Shown here piece after piece: positions 44,546 to 53,789 of a stretch of DNA of 64,000 nucleotides. The translations under genes and the position numbers were made by a program. Under the pieces are notes generated by a model that made no database searches, had not been told where the DNA came from, and saw only the letters and a list, made by a program, of their open reading frames with translations. The stretch comes from Sneathiella litorea. Its GTDB lineage: Bacteria > Pseudomonadota > Alphaproteobacteria > Sneathiellales > Sneathiellaceae. Where the stretch lies: NCBI RefSeq assembly GCF_009882915.1, contig NZ_WTUW01000002.1, positions 1,454,895 through 1,518,894 of the forward strand, written 5' to 3'. Numbering within the stretch: the first letter of the stretch is position 1; every line of letters starts with the position of its first letter.

Positions 44546-45550
44546 ATGGGTTCAGTAAATTTGGCGGCTATTGAAAAGGCCCGCATCAGGATAGCTCCCT
44601 TTATCCGGCAAACCCCGACTGTATCGTCCCCTTCCCTGTCAGGGATTACAGGCGGAGACGTTCACCTCAAGCTGGAGCAACTCCAGATTACGGGTAGTTT
44701 CAAGTTACGGGGCGCAACTAACGCAGTGCTAAATCTAACGGAAGAGCAAAAGGCAAATGGTGTGGTGGGCGTATCAACTGGGAACCATGGCCGGGGGCTT
44801 GCCTATGCCGCCCGAAATGCGGGCGTAAAATGCATCATCTGCATGTCTGAACTCGTGCCCCAGAACAAAGTTGAAGGCATCCGGGCGCATGGGGCAGAAG
44901 TTCGGATTATTGGTCGTTCGCAGGATGATGCACAGGTGGAAGTGGACCGCCTGGTTGCTGAAGAAGGCATGACCATGCTGCCACCGTTTGATCATGAAGA
45001 CATCATTTGCGGCCAGGGAACGTTAGGAATTGAGATTCAGGAACAACTTGCAGATACCGAAACCGTCCTGATACCGGTTTCCGGAGGTGGCCTCATTTCC
45101 GGGGTTGCTCTGGCATTGAAAGGCTGGAAACCCTCCATCAGGATTATCGGCATAACTATGGACCGGGGCGCCGCCATGTTTGAAAGCCAGCAGGCCGGCA
45201 AGCCAATTATGGTGGAAGAGTACCCCACACTGGCAGACTCTCTCGGGGGCGGTATTGGACTGTCCAATTTATATACTTTCCAGATGGTGAAGGAACTCGT
45301 CGATGACCTTATTCTGGTAACGGAAAAGGAGATTGCCGATGCCATCCGTCACGCTTACTGGCAGGAGAAGCTGGTAATTGAGGGTTCTGGCAGCGTTGGT
45401 ATCGCGGCTTTGCTCGCGGGAAAAATAACCGCGCCGGGAACCTGCGCCTGCGTCATCAGCGGGTGCAACATCGATATGGAATTACACAAAAGAGTCATCG
45501 ACGGGGAAAATGTTGATGTCGGCCAGCAACAACTCGAAACGGAAGCCTGA
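44546..45550 (+). CDS. eutB: EutB, threonine dehydratase-like PLP enzyme of hydroxyectoine catabolism
   Basis: A 334-residue fold-type II PLP enzyme resembling threonine dehydratase. The PLP lysine is Lys53 (ITGSFKLRGATN), with GNHGRGLAYAARNAG and the phosphate-binding SGGGLISGVAL. I start at ATG 44546 after AGAAGGA; the longer frame to 44498 overlaps eutA without a good ribosome site. It likely removes the hydroxyl of hydroxyectoine as water together with EutC. It ends one base before eutC. Confidence 0.92.
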   Translation: MGSVNLAAIEKARIRIAPFIRQTPTVSSPSLSGITGGDVHLKLEQLQITGSFKLRGATNAVLNLTEEQKANGVVGVSTGNHGRGLAYAARNAGVKCIICMSELVPQNKVEGIRAHGAEVRIIGRSQDDAQVEVDRLVAEEGMTMLPPFDHEDIICGQGTLGIEIQEQLADTETVLIPVSGGGLISGVALALKGWKPSIRIIGITMDRGAAMFESQQAGKPIMVEEYPTLADSLGGGIGLSNLYTFQMVKELVDDLILVTEKEIADAIRHAYWQEKLVIEGSGSVGIAALLAGKITAPGTCACVISGCNIDMELHKRVIDGENVDVGQQQLETEA

Positions 45551-45551
45551 A

Positions 45552-46544
45552 ATGTCTGAAATTACCATTCTGAATGAAAAGGAATTAAGACAAATCATTT
45601 CTCTGGATAATCCCGCAGTTGAGTGTATCGAGAATGCTTTCCGGCTTCTCGCCACAAAAGAGGTGGTGATGCCGCCTATCCTCAGCTTTCACGTCCCTGA
45701 TCACAATGGGGAAGTCGACGTCAAGACAGCTTATGTTCCGGGAATAGACTCGTTCGCAATCAAGATGAGTCCCGGATTCTTTGATAATCCCAAAATCGGC
45801 CTGCCAAGTCTCAACGGGCTGATGGTCCTTTTTTCTTCCAGGACGGGCATTGTGGAAGGGGTATTGCTGGACAACGGGTACCTGACAGATATCCGCACGG
45901 CTGCAGCTGGTGCCGTGGCCGCCAAATGGCTGTCTCGCAAGGATTCCAGCGTCGCAGGAATAGTTGGAACAGGAACACAGGCACGCCTGCAGCTCAAGGC
46001 CCTCTGTCTTGTTCGTGACCTCAAGAGAGCAGTTGTATGGGGACGGAACGATCTGAAAGCGGCCCAATATGCGGAAGAATGCAGCAAAGAGCTGGGGATT
46101 GATATTCAGGTTGCAGAAACCATTGATGACCTGATGGAACAAAGCGATATTGTGGTGACAACTACACCATCGCAAACAGCGCTTATTTCTGCAGAACAAT
46201 TGCGTCCCGGTCAGCACATCACTGCGATGGGGACCGATGCTGACTATAAAACCGAATTGGCCACAGACGTTATTCCCGCAGCTGATTTATATGTCTGCGA
46301 TAACCTCACCCAATGCCGCAAACAAGGAGAGCTGCGCCCCGCCATTGCTGCAGGGATGGTGGATAACGCAGCTGTTTTTCCGGAACTCGGCGGTATTATC
46401 GCTGGCCTTCATGGGGGTCGCCCGTCGGACCGCAGTATTACGATCTGCGATCTGACCGGCACAGGCGTTCAGGATACTGCAATTGCCACTTTTGTCCGAG
46501 AGCGCGCGCGTGACGCAGACATCGGCACTATTTTCAACAGCTAG
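45552..46544 (+). CDS. eutC: EutC, ornithine cyclodeaminase-like protein of hydroxyectoine catabolism
   Basis: A 330-residue member of the ornithine cyclodeaminase/mu-crystallin family, with NAD-binding AGIVGTGTQARLQLKAL and SDIVVTTTPSQTALI. The start is ATG 45552, one base after the eutB stop. It is proposed to complete the EutABC conversion, probably as a reductase on the cyclic imine or enamine formed. Its 3' end is 18 bases before eutD. Confidence 0.92.
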   Translation: MSEITILNEKELRQIISLDNPAVECIENAFRLLATKEVVMPPILSFHVPDHNGEVDVKTAYVPGIDSFAIKMSPGFFDNPKIGLPSLNGLMVLFSSRTGIVEGVLLDNGYLTDIRTAAAGAVAAKWLSRKDSSVAGIVGTGTQARLQLKALCLVRDLKRAVVWGRNDLKAAQYAEECSKELGIDIQVAETIDDLMEQSDIVVTTTPSQTALISAEQLRPGQHITAMGTDADYKTELATDVIPAADLYVCDNLTQCRKQGELRPAIAAGMVDNAAVFPELGGIIAGLHGGRPSDRSITICDLTGTGVQDTAIATFVRERARDADIGTIFNS

Positions 46545-46562
46545 CGGGACTTGGAGATAAAT

Positions 46563-47744
46563 ATGTCTGGACTTGATCTACCCTTTACTCAATCAGAATA
46601 TCAGACCCGCATTAAAAAAGTGCGATCCTCGATGGTCCAAAACGACATAGAACTCCTTATCGTCACAGATCCATCAAACATGGCCTGGCTGACGGGCTAT
46701 GATGGCTGGTCTTTCTATGTTCATCAATGCGTTGTCTTGTCTTTGGAGGGCGATCCGCTCTGGTACGGCCGCAAGCAGGATTCCAATGGTGCCGCAAGGA
46801 CCGTTTTCATGAGCAGGGACAATATCCTCTTTTATCCGGAAACCTATGTGCAGTCGACGGAATACCATCCCATGGATTACCTGTGTACACTTCTCACAGA
46901 TCGAGGGTGGGGAGCTTTGGCTATCGGCGTTGAGATGGATAACTATTATTTCTCCGCGGCCGCCTATCTGTCTCTGGTCAACTATTTACCCAACGCCAAG
47001 CTGAAGGACGCGAATTCATTGGTGAACTGGTGCCGGGCGGTAAAATCGGAGCAAGAGCTGATCTATATGCGGCGGGCCGGCCGCATTGTCGAGGAAATGC
47101 ATAAGCGAATATTCGAAAAAATTGAACCTGGGCTTCCAAAAAATGAACTGGTTGCGGAGATTTATGACAGCGGCATTCGGGGGGCAGACGGATTTGGAGG
47201 AGACTATCCCGCCATCGTCCCCCTCCTCCCATCGGGCGCGGACGCCGCGGCGCCACATCTTACATGGGATGACAAGCCTATGAAAACGGGGGAAGGAACC
47301 TTTTTCGAAATTGCCGGCTGCTATCGGCGATATCATGTCCCGCTTTCGAGAACCATCTTTCTTGGAAAACCACCCCAGAATTTTATTGACGCTGATAAAG
47401 CCGTTCAGGAAGGCATGGAAGCCGGACTGGAAAAGGCGCAAGCCGGCAATACATGTGCAGATATCGCGAGCGCCTTTTTTGCAGTCTTAATGAAATACGG
47501 CATTATCAAGGATAGCCGGACTGGTTATCCAATCGGTTTGAGCTATCCGCCTGACTGGGGAGAACGAACGATGAGTTTGCGCCTGGGCGACAAAACCGTT
47601 CTCGAGCCAGGCATGACATTTCATTTCATGACAGGCCTCTGGATGGATGACTGGGGAATGGAAACAACAGAGAGTATTGTCATTACTGACAGCGCACCAG
47701 AGCTTCTTGCGTCTGTTCCCCGCCAATTGATGATCAAGGATTAG
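46563..47744 (+). CDS. eutD: Ectoine hydrolase EutD (DoeA), M24 peptidase fold
   Basis: A 393-residue pita-bread (M24) protein that opens the ectoine ring to N-acetyl-L-2,4-diaminobutyrate. ATG 46563 follows GGAGATAA; the 46551 TTG is not needed. M24 peptidases normally have an Asp pair of metal ligands, but here that segment reads TFFEIAGCYRRYHVPLSRT, without the Asp, as in the creatinase-like, non-metal branch to which ectoine hydrolase belongs. The N-terminal creatinase-type domain (LDLPFTQSEYQTRIKKVR) fits too. Confidence 0.93.
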   Translation: MSGLDLPFTQSEYQTRIKKVRSSMVQNDIELLIVTDPSNMAWLTGYDGWSFYVHQCVVLSLEGDPLWYGRKQDSNGAARTVFMSRDNILFYPETYVQSTEYHPMDYLCTLLTDRGWGALAIGVEMDNYYFSAAAYLSLVNYLPNAKLKDANSLVNWCRAVKSEQELIYMRRAGRIVEEMHKRIFEKIEPGLPKNELVAEIYDSGIRGADGFGGDYPAIVPLLPSGADAAAPHLTWDDKPMKTGEGTFFEIAGCYRRYHVPLSRTIFLGKPPQNFIDADKAVQEGMEAGLEKAQAGNTCADIASAFFAVLMKYGIIKDSRTGYPIGLSYPPDWGERTMSLRLGDKTVLEPGMTFHFMTGLWMDDWGMETTESIVITDSAPELLASVPRQLMIKD

Positions 47745-47748
47745 CGCG

Positions 47749-48738
47749 ATGAAAGCCAATCCAATTTCCGTAACAGTCGATTATGACAAAGACGGCGTTC
47801 AGCACGGCTTCCTGAAACTGCCTTATTCACATGACGGCTCCGCCTGGGGTTCAATCATGATCCCCATCACCGTTGCCCGAAATGGTGACGGCCCTACCGT
47901 CCTATTGACCGGGGGCAATCACGGTGATGAATATGAAGGCCCGGTGGCGCTTTTTGATCTGACCAACACGATAAAATCTGAGGATATCACTGGGCGCGTT
48001 ATCATTGTGCCCGCCATGAACTATCCCGCTTTCTGGGCGGCGAGCCGGACGTCCCCAATTGACAAGGGGAATATGAACCGGATTTTCCCGGGTAATCCTG
48101 TCGGAACCGTTACAGAGAAAATTGCTGATTACTTTCAGCGTACCCTGTTGCCGCTTGCCGACTATGTACTGGATATACACTCGGGTGGTAAAACCCTCAA
48201 CTTCGTTCCATTTTGTGCTGCTCACGTCTTAGAGGACAAAGCGCAGGAGGAAAAATGCGTTGCAGCCATGCGGGCGTTTAACGCGCCCTTTTCGATGATG
48301 CTCCTCGAAGTGGATGCGACCGGAATGTATGACACCGCCGCGGAAGAAATGGGAAAGGTCTTCATTTCTACAGAGCTGGGAGGCGGCGGTTCCTCGACAG
48401 CGAGCAGTGTTGCTATCGCAAAAAAGGGCGTAAAAAACCTTCTCCGGCATACCGGCGTCCTAAAGGGAGACCTTGAAGTTAGCGCCTCAATCGAACTTAG
48501 TATGCCGGATCATCAGTGTTACGTATCCAGTGAGTCTTCCGGCTTACTCGAACTCTGCGTGGAACTGGGCGAACCGGTCACGGCAGGCCAGATTCTGGCC
48601 CGGGTTTACGATATCGACAGAACGGGAAGCGATCCTACAGAATACACCAGTCCGCTGGATGGCATCTTTGCAGCGCGCCATTTTCCGGGTCTGATCGGTA
48701 TGGGGGATATTGTGGGCGTCGTTGCTGTAAAGGTATAG
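47749..48738 (+). CDS. eutE: N-acetyl-L-2,4-diaminobutyrate deacetylase EutE (DoeB)
   Basis: A 329-residue aspartoacylase/succinylglutamate desuccinylase family zinc hydrolase. The zinc ligands are His58 and Glu61 (GGNHGDEYEGP) and His144 (LDIHSGGK). It removes the acetyl group from N-acetyl-L-2,4-diaminobutyrate made by EutD, giving L-2,4-diaminobutyrate. It starts four bases after the eutD stop (gap 47745-47748), so translation is coupled. Confidence 0.93.
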   Translation: MKANPISVTVDYDKDGVQHGFLKLPYSHDGSAWGSIMIPITVARNGDGPTVLLTGGNHGDEYEGPVALFDLTNTIKSEDITGRVIIVPAMNYPAFWAASRTSPIDKGNMNRIFPGNPVGTVTEKIADYFQRTLLPLADYVLDIHSGGKTLNFVPFCAAHVLEDKAQEEKCVAAMRAFNAPFSMMLLEVDATGMYDTAAEEMGKVFISTELGGGGSSTASSVAIAKKGVKNLLRHTGVLKGDLEVSASIELSMPDHQCYVSSESSGLLELCVELGEPVTAGQILARVYDIDRTGSDPTEYTSPLDGIFAARHFPGLIGMGDIVGVVAVKV

Positions 48739-48756
48739 AACCGGTATATCTTCAAT

Positions 48757-49230
48757 ATGATTAAACTTGACGACCGTGACCTCAAAATACTGGCAGTTCT
48801 GCAGCAGGATGGCCGTATACCCAAGAACCAGCTTGCGGAGAGGGTTCATCTCTCTCCAACGGCCTGCTGGGAACGGTTGAAACGCCTGGAAAACGCCGGC
48901 ATTATTGAAGGGTACGGCGCTCGGCTCTCCCTCGCTAAGCTTGGCTCTCCCGCCATAATTTTCATGCAGGTCGAGCTTGGCAGTCATCGCGCCGAGGATT
49001 TTGAGCGTTTTGAGAAAGCTGTCCGCGCAATTGATGAAATCACGGAATGCTGGGCAGTCGGTGGCGGTGTTGATTACTTCCTGAAACTCGTCTGTAGAGG
49101 TGTCGATGCCTATCAACGGAAAGTTGATGAGATGCTTGCTGCAGATATCGGTTTGCGGCGTTACTATACTTATGTGGTAACAAAGCCTGTAAAAAATTCG
49201 GATCAGATCCCCCCCTCTGCAATTGAGTGA
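48757..49230 (+). CDS. asnC: Lrp/AsnC family regulator of the ectoine cluster (DoeX/AsnC)
   Basis: A 157-residue Lrp/AsnC protein: N-terminal HTH (DDRDLKILAVLQQDGR and LSPTACWERLKRLENAGIIEGY) and a C-terminal RAM-type ligand domain. In ectoine clusters this gene is asnC or doeX and helps control the catabolic genes in response to pathway intermediates. It lies between eutE and ssd as expected. A 160-base gap follows, which could hold an extra promoter for ssd-atf. Confidence 0.92.
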   Translation: MIKLDDRDLKILAVLQQDGRIPKNQLAERVHLSPTACWERLKRLENAGIIEGYGARLSLAKLGSPAIIFMQVELGSHRAEDFERFEKAVRAIDEITECWAVGGGVDYFLKLVCRGVDAYQRKVDEMLAADIGLRRYYTYVVTKPVKNSDQIPPSAIE

Positions 49231-49390
49231 ATTTTAACAGTCGATCACAAAGGAATTCAGAGCGTCCCGAAAAATCTTTGCCTTTTTCGAGGTTTAAGAG
49301 AATTCTTCACTATATTTTCATACCATTTCAAAAGCACCATCTGGTCATTCTTTCCTATACTTCCTTCAGCATTTACCGGCGGAGGATGTG

Positions 49391-50881
49391 ATGATCGAAG
49401 AAAAGAGAAACCTGTCCCGGATACCGGAGCTGGATCTGCTTGCAGATCCCAGACTTTTCAAGGAATTTTCCTATTGTGACGGACGATGGGAAACCGCAAA
49501 TTCCGGCCGCGTCATTGAGGTTACCAACCCGGCAGACGGTGCATGGATAGGAACAGTTCCGTCCCACAGCAAGGAAGAAAGCAGGGCAGCCGTTGAAGCA
49601 GCACATCAGGCATTTCCTGACTGGGCTGCGCGTTTGCCACAGGAAAGGGCGTCGACTTTAAAAAGCTGGTTCCAGTTGATCAACGATTCCAAGGAAGACC
49701 TGGCATTGATCATGACTTTGGAGCAAGGCAAACCCATATCGGAGTGCCGGGGCGAAATTGACTATGGGCTCTCTTTCATCGAATTTTTTGCCGAACAGGC
49801 CAAGCGAACAGACATTCTGGGGGTAACATCCCACCTTCATAATGCGGAAGTAGAAGTCTGGCTGGAGCCAGTTGGGGTTGCGGCACTCATAACACCCTGG
49901 AATTTCCCGAACGCAATGATCACCCGGAAAGCGGCTGCGGCACTTGCCGTCGGTTGCCCCGTCATTGTGCATCCCTCCAAGGAAACCCCATTTTCTGCAC
50001 TAGCCTTGGCAGAGCTGGCGGAGCGGGCAGGCTTTCCTCCGGGGATATTCAATGTCATCACTGGTGACGCTGCAGAAATCGTCGGAGAGTGGACGAAAGA
50101 TACGCGCGTACGTGCGCTCTCTTTCACCGGATCGACGGAGATCGGGAGGCTTCTCTATGCGCAGTCTGCCCCGACCATCAAGCGCCTGAGCCTTGAACTT
50201 GGTGGTCATGCACCTTTTATCGTGTTTGCAGACGCGGATCTAGACAAAGCCGTTGAAGAAGGTATCAGTGCCAAGTTCGCGACCTCAGGCCAGGACTGTC
50301 TTGGCGCAAACCGCTTTTTTGTCGAGAAATCTGTTTATGATGAATTTTGTAAAAAGTTCGCGCAGAGAACAGCCGCATTGACAATTGGTCGGGGACTGGA
50401 TGATCTGGACATTGGTCCGCTTATGAACGAAAACGCTATCAACAAACAGAAGGAACATGTAGAGGATGCCTTAAAAAAAGGGGCGACTCTTATGACTGGT
50501 GGGAACAGCCACGCATTGGGTCCGCTTTTTTTTGAACCAACCGTTCTGAAAGACGTGCCCGAGAGTGCAAAAATTATGCATGAGGAAACCTTCGGTCCAG
50601 TTGCTGCCATTACATCATTTGAAACAGAAGACGAGATCATCCACCGCGCAAACAACACGGAATACGGCCTGATGGCCTATGTTCACACGAAAGACCCATC
50701 CCGTATTTATCGTCTTAGCCGGGCGTTGGAATTTGGGATGATTGGCGTTAACCGCACGAAAGTTACCGGTGCTCCCATCCCTTTCGGTGGCATGAAGCAG
50801 TCCGGGATTGGGCGCGAAGGTTCCCGTCACGGGATCGAGGCGTTCTCAAATATCAAATATGTTTGCCGGGACTGGGCCTAG
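49391..50881 (+). CDS. ssd: Ssd (DoeC) aldehyde dehydrogenase, aspartate-semialdehyde dehydrogenase role
   Basis: A 496-residue ALDH with catalytic Cys in TSGQDCLGANRF, base Glu in LELGGHAPFIV and GSTEIGRLLYAQ. Within the ectoine pathway it oxidises L-aspartate beta-semialdehyde to L-aspartate. The start is ATG 49391, five bases after GGAGG. It is close to atf (27 bases). Family members are often annotated as succinate-semialdehyde dehydrogenase; context favours the aspartate role. Confidence 0.92.
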   Translation: MIEEKRNLSRIPELDLLADPRLFKEFSYCDGRWETANSGRVIEVTNPADGAWIGTVPSHSKEESRAAVEAAHQAFPDWAARLPQERASTLKSWFQLINDSKEDLALIMTLEQGKPISECRGEIDYGLSFIEFFAEQAKRTDILGVTSHLHNAEVEVWLEPVGVAALITPWNFPNAMITRKAAAALAVGCPVIVHPSKETPFSALALAELAERAGFPPGIFNVITGDAAEIVGEWTKDTRVRALSFTGSTEIGRLLYAQSAPTIKRLSLELGGHAPFIVFADADLDKAVEEGISAKFATSGQDCLGANRFFVEKSVYDEFCKKFAQRTAALTIGRGLDDLDIGPLMNENAINKQKEHVEDALKKGATLMTGGNSHALGPLFFEPTVLKDVPESAKIMHEETFGPVAAITSFETEDEIIHRANNTEYGLMAYVHTKDPSRIYRLSRALEFGMIGVNRTKVTGAPIPFGGMKQSGIGREGSRHGIEAFSNIKYVCRDWA

Positions 50882-50908
50882 CCAGTTCTATTTAATCAGG
50901 AGAAATTT

Positions 50909-52285
50909 ATGCTAACGAATGACCAACTCAGCCAATGGGACCGTGAAAATTTTTTCCACCCTTCCACGCATCTCGCCCAGTTCGCACGCGGAGAAATGGA
51001 CAACCGTATAGTCACGGGCGGCTCCGGCGTTCACATTGAAGACAGGGACGGCAATCGTTTACTGGATGCCTTTGCCGGTCTTTATTGCGTGAATGTTGGC
51101 TACGGCCGCACGGAAATTTCTGACGCCATCGCAAAACAGGCCAAGGAACTCGCCTACTACCATTCTTATGTCGGGCACGGCACAGAAGCCTCGATTACTT
51201 TGTCAAAAATGATCATTGACCGGGCACCAAAAAATATGAGCAAGGTCTATTATGGCCTTTCCGGCTCCGATGCGAACGAGACGAACATAAAGCTGGTCTG
51301 GTACTACAACAATGTTCTGGGTCGTCCTGAAAAGAAAAAGATTATCTCCCGCTGGCGTGGGTATCACGGTTCGGGTCTGATGACTGGGTCCCTCACCGGG
51401 CTGGAGCTATTCCACAAGAAATTCGACCTTCCGCTCACGCAGGTCATCCATACAGATGCGCCCTATTATTATCGTCGCGAGGACCTCAGCCTCAGCGAAG
51501 AAGAGTTCACCCGTCAATGCGCGGAAAACCTGGACGCGCTGATTCAAAAAGAAGGACCGGACACTGTTGCCGCCTTTATCGGAGAGCCTGTCCTGGGAAC
51601 TGGCGGACTTGTTCCTCCTCCTACTGGCTATTGGGAGGCGATTCAGGCTGTGCTCAAAAAGTATGACATCCTGTTGATTGCGGATGAAGTTGTGACCGGC
51701 TTTGGACGGCTTGGCACCATGTTTGGCTCCGACCATTACGGCATCGAAGCGGATATCATTACGTCCGCAAAAGGTTTGACGTCTGCCTATGCGCCGCTAT
51801 CTGCCTCAATTGTATCAAAGAAGGTTTGGAAAGTTCTTGAACAGGGTACCGATGAGTTCGGCGCCATAGGCCATGGCTGGACCTATTCCGCCCATCCCAT
51901 TTGTGCTGCTGCAGGGGTCGCCAACCTCAAGCTTATCGACAGCATGGGTCTGGTTGCCAACGCAGGAGAGATCGGCCATTACTTCAAGAATGCCATGACC
52001 GATGCCTTAAGCGGTCATCCGAATGTGGGTGATGTACGGGGAGAGGGTCTGATGCTGGCAGTTGAGCTTGTCAAGGACAAGGATACCCGGGCGTTTCTGG
52101 ACACCTCACTGCTTTCGGGTGCGAAAGTAGCTACCGCGCTGCTTAAGCGGGGCGTGATTGCCCGGGCAATGCCCCAGGGAGATATTCTCGGCTTCGCACC
52201 ACCGCTTTGCCTGACAAAAGGGGAAGCCGATACTATCGTCGGCGCTATGTCCGAGGCTGTCCGCGAAGTATTCGATAATGCCTAA
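50909..52285 (+). CDS. atf: Atf (DoeD) diaminobutyrate aminotransferase, class III
   Basis: A 458-residue class III aminotransferase. The N-terminal fold is normal (HIEDRDGNRLLDAFAGLYCV), the PLP lysine is in SAKGLTSAYAPLSA, and DEVVTGFGRLG is the usual aspartate motif. It transfers the amino group of L-2,4-diaminobutyrate to give aspartate semialdehyde, the substrate of Ssd. ATG 50909 follows AGGAGAAATTT. It is the last gene of the block. Confidence 0.93.
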   Translation: MLTNDQLSQWDRENFFHPSTHLAQFARGEMDNRIVTGGSGVHIEDRDGNRLLDAFAGLYCVNVGYGRTEISDAIAKQAKELAYYHSYVGHGTEASITLSKMIIDRAPKNMSKVYYGLSGSDANETNIKLVWYYNNVLGRPEKKKIISRWRGYHGSGLMTGSLTGLELFHKKFDLPLTQVIHTDAPYYYRREDLSLSEEEFTRQCAENLDALIQKEGPDTVAAFIGEPVLGTGGLVPPPTGYWEAIQAVLKKYDILLIADEVVTGFGRLGTMFGSDHYGIEADIITSAKGLTSAYAPLSASIVSKKVWKVLEQGTDEFGAIGHGWTYSAHPICAAAGVANLKLIDSMGLVANAGEIGHYFKNAMTDALSGHPNVGDVRGEGLMLAVELVKDKDTRAFLDTSLLSGAKVATALLKRGVIARAMPQGDILGFAPPLCLTKGEADTIVGAMSEAVREVFDNA

Positions 52286-52297
52286 CTAAAACTGTTT

Positions 52298-52372
52298 GCA
52301 GGGTCTCGCAAAATCTCTTGCCATTATTGCGTCTAGACAACCTCCGCTGGCAATTGCATGCGAGGACCCTGC
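52298..52372. repeat. Long imperfect inverted repeat after atf
   Basis: GCAGGGTCTCGCA (52298-52310) pairs with TGCGAGGACCCTGC (52359-52372, one extra base), and a nested TTGCCA/TGGCAA pair lies inside. It begins 12 bases after the atf stop codon. No T-run follows. It could end the ectoine transcript or be a structured leader of the next gene. Confidence 0.5.
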
Positions 52373-52522
52373 CGACATTCTCTCCCGCTTTTTCCGAGAA
52401 GGATAAACAGGTGCAATTCTCTAATGCACCATGAGTTTACCCCTTGCAATTCTTTTGAGTATTAAATAGCTTCCGCCAAGAGCCATTTTCTCTCAACACT
52501 CCACTTTCAGAAAAATACGAAC

Positions 52523-53725
52523 ATGAAGACAGGTATGCTCCGAACTGCGGCGATACTAGGCCTGCTCGCGGCGATTGGTCCGTTTGCCGTGGATATGTAT
52601 TTGCCCGCCTTTCCCGCGATTGAAAAGGGCCTTGGAACCAGCGTCTCCTCGGCGCAGATGACGCTAACGGTGTATTTCATAGCTTTTGGTATTGCGCAGC
52701 TTTTTTATGGCCCCTTTTCCGATCAGGTCGGAAGGAAGCCGCCGCTTTATCTTGGCCTAGCCATATTTGCGATAGGGACTATCGGCTGCGCGTTATCTCC
52801 GACCATAGAATGGCTGCTTGTTTCGCGTTTCATACAGGGAATTGGTGGCGCCGTGGTTATGGTGGTGCCACGCGCGATCATCCGTGACATGTATACCGGT
52901 CCGCAGGCAACCCGCCTTATGGCAATGGTGATGTTGGTAATCAGCGTATCTCCAATGCTCGCGCCATTAGCCGGAAGCTGGCTCATACTTATAGCGGATT
53001 GGCGCGCAATTTTCTGGGTTCTCTTTGCAGCAGCTTTAATAGGCATTGTGATAACCGGCTATATGCAGCCCGAAACGCTGGAAAAGCACCACAGAGTGCC
53101 GGTTAATGTCCGCACTCTGTTTCGCGGGTGCCGAATTCTACTTACAGACCCTACGTTCATGGGAGTGACTTTTATCGGTGGCTTTGGAATGGCAAGTTTC
53201 TTTGTTTTCGTCGCCAACGCCTCATTCATCTATACCGGTCAGTTTGGACTATCCGCGACGCAGTTCAGTCTTGCATTTGCCGTGAATGCAATTGGCTTTT
53301 TCGCAACGTCACAGCTTGCCGCTGGATTGGGTGAAAAATTTGGCATGGAACGCGTTGTTTCATTGGCAGTATTGGGTTTCGCGGGATTTTCATTATTGCT
53401 GGTCGCCCTTACCTATGCAGGGTTTGGGTCCCTTTTAGTGACAATCAGCTTTCTTTTTCTCGCCAATGCCTGCCTCGGTTTCGTCATTCCGACGACAATG
53501 GTAATCGCTCTGGATAACCATGGAGACATTGCCGGCCTTGCATCCTCTTTGGGGGGCACATTGCAAATGTTGGCTGGGGGGCTCTTCATCGTTGTGATGG
53601 GCCCGTTTTTTGATGGAACGACCTTCCCGATGGTGGTCGCAATCGCGCTATGCGCAATCGCTTCGACCATCCTCACCTGGCGTATTCTACCAAATACCAA
53701 GTCGACCCAAGGCGAGCGAACCTAA
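52523..53725 (+). CDS. Bcr/CflA-type MFS multidrug exporter
   Basis: A 400-residue 12-helix MFS protein. The first helix region (LLAAIGPFAVDMYLPAFP) and motif A (FYGPFSDQVGRKPPL) are typical of Bcr/CflA drug:proton antiporters. It stands alone, with 237 bases after atf. A role in ectoine metabolism is not suggested. The real substrate is unknown. Confidence 0.9.
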   Translation: MKTGMLRTAAILGLLAAIGPFAVDMYLPAFPAIEKGLGTSVSSAQMTLTVYFIAFGIAQLFYGPFSDQVGRKPPLYLGLAIFAIGTIGCALSPTIEWLLVSRFIQGIGGAVVMVVPRAIIRDMYTGPQATRLMAMVMLVISVSPMLAPLAGSWLILIADWRAIFWVLFAAALIGIVITGYMQPETLEKHHRVPVNVRTLFRGCRILLTDPTFMGVTFIGGFGMASFFVFVANASFIYTGQFGLSATQFSLAFAVNAIGFFATSQLAAGLGEKFGMERVVSLAVLGFAGFSLLLVALTYAGFGSLLVTISFLFLANACLGFVIPTTMVIALDNHGDIAGLASSLGGTLQMLAGGLFIVVMGPFFDGTTFPMVVAIALCAIASTILTWRILPNTKSTQGERT

Positions 53726-53744
53726 GCTAATTTCTCTGGTAGCG

Positions 53745-53772
53745 CGAAGGCATAACCAAGGTTATGCCTTCG
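53745..53772. terminator. Hairpin between convergent exporter and thiolase genes
   Basis: CGAAGGCATAACC (53745-53757) pairs perfectly with GGTTATGCCTTCG (53760-53772). The strong 13-base stem between convergent genes fits a bidirectional terminator, although the T-runs are poor. Confidence 0.65.
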
Positions 53773-53789
53773 TCGGGTAAATTTACTGA

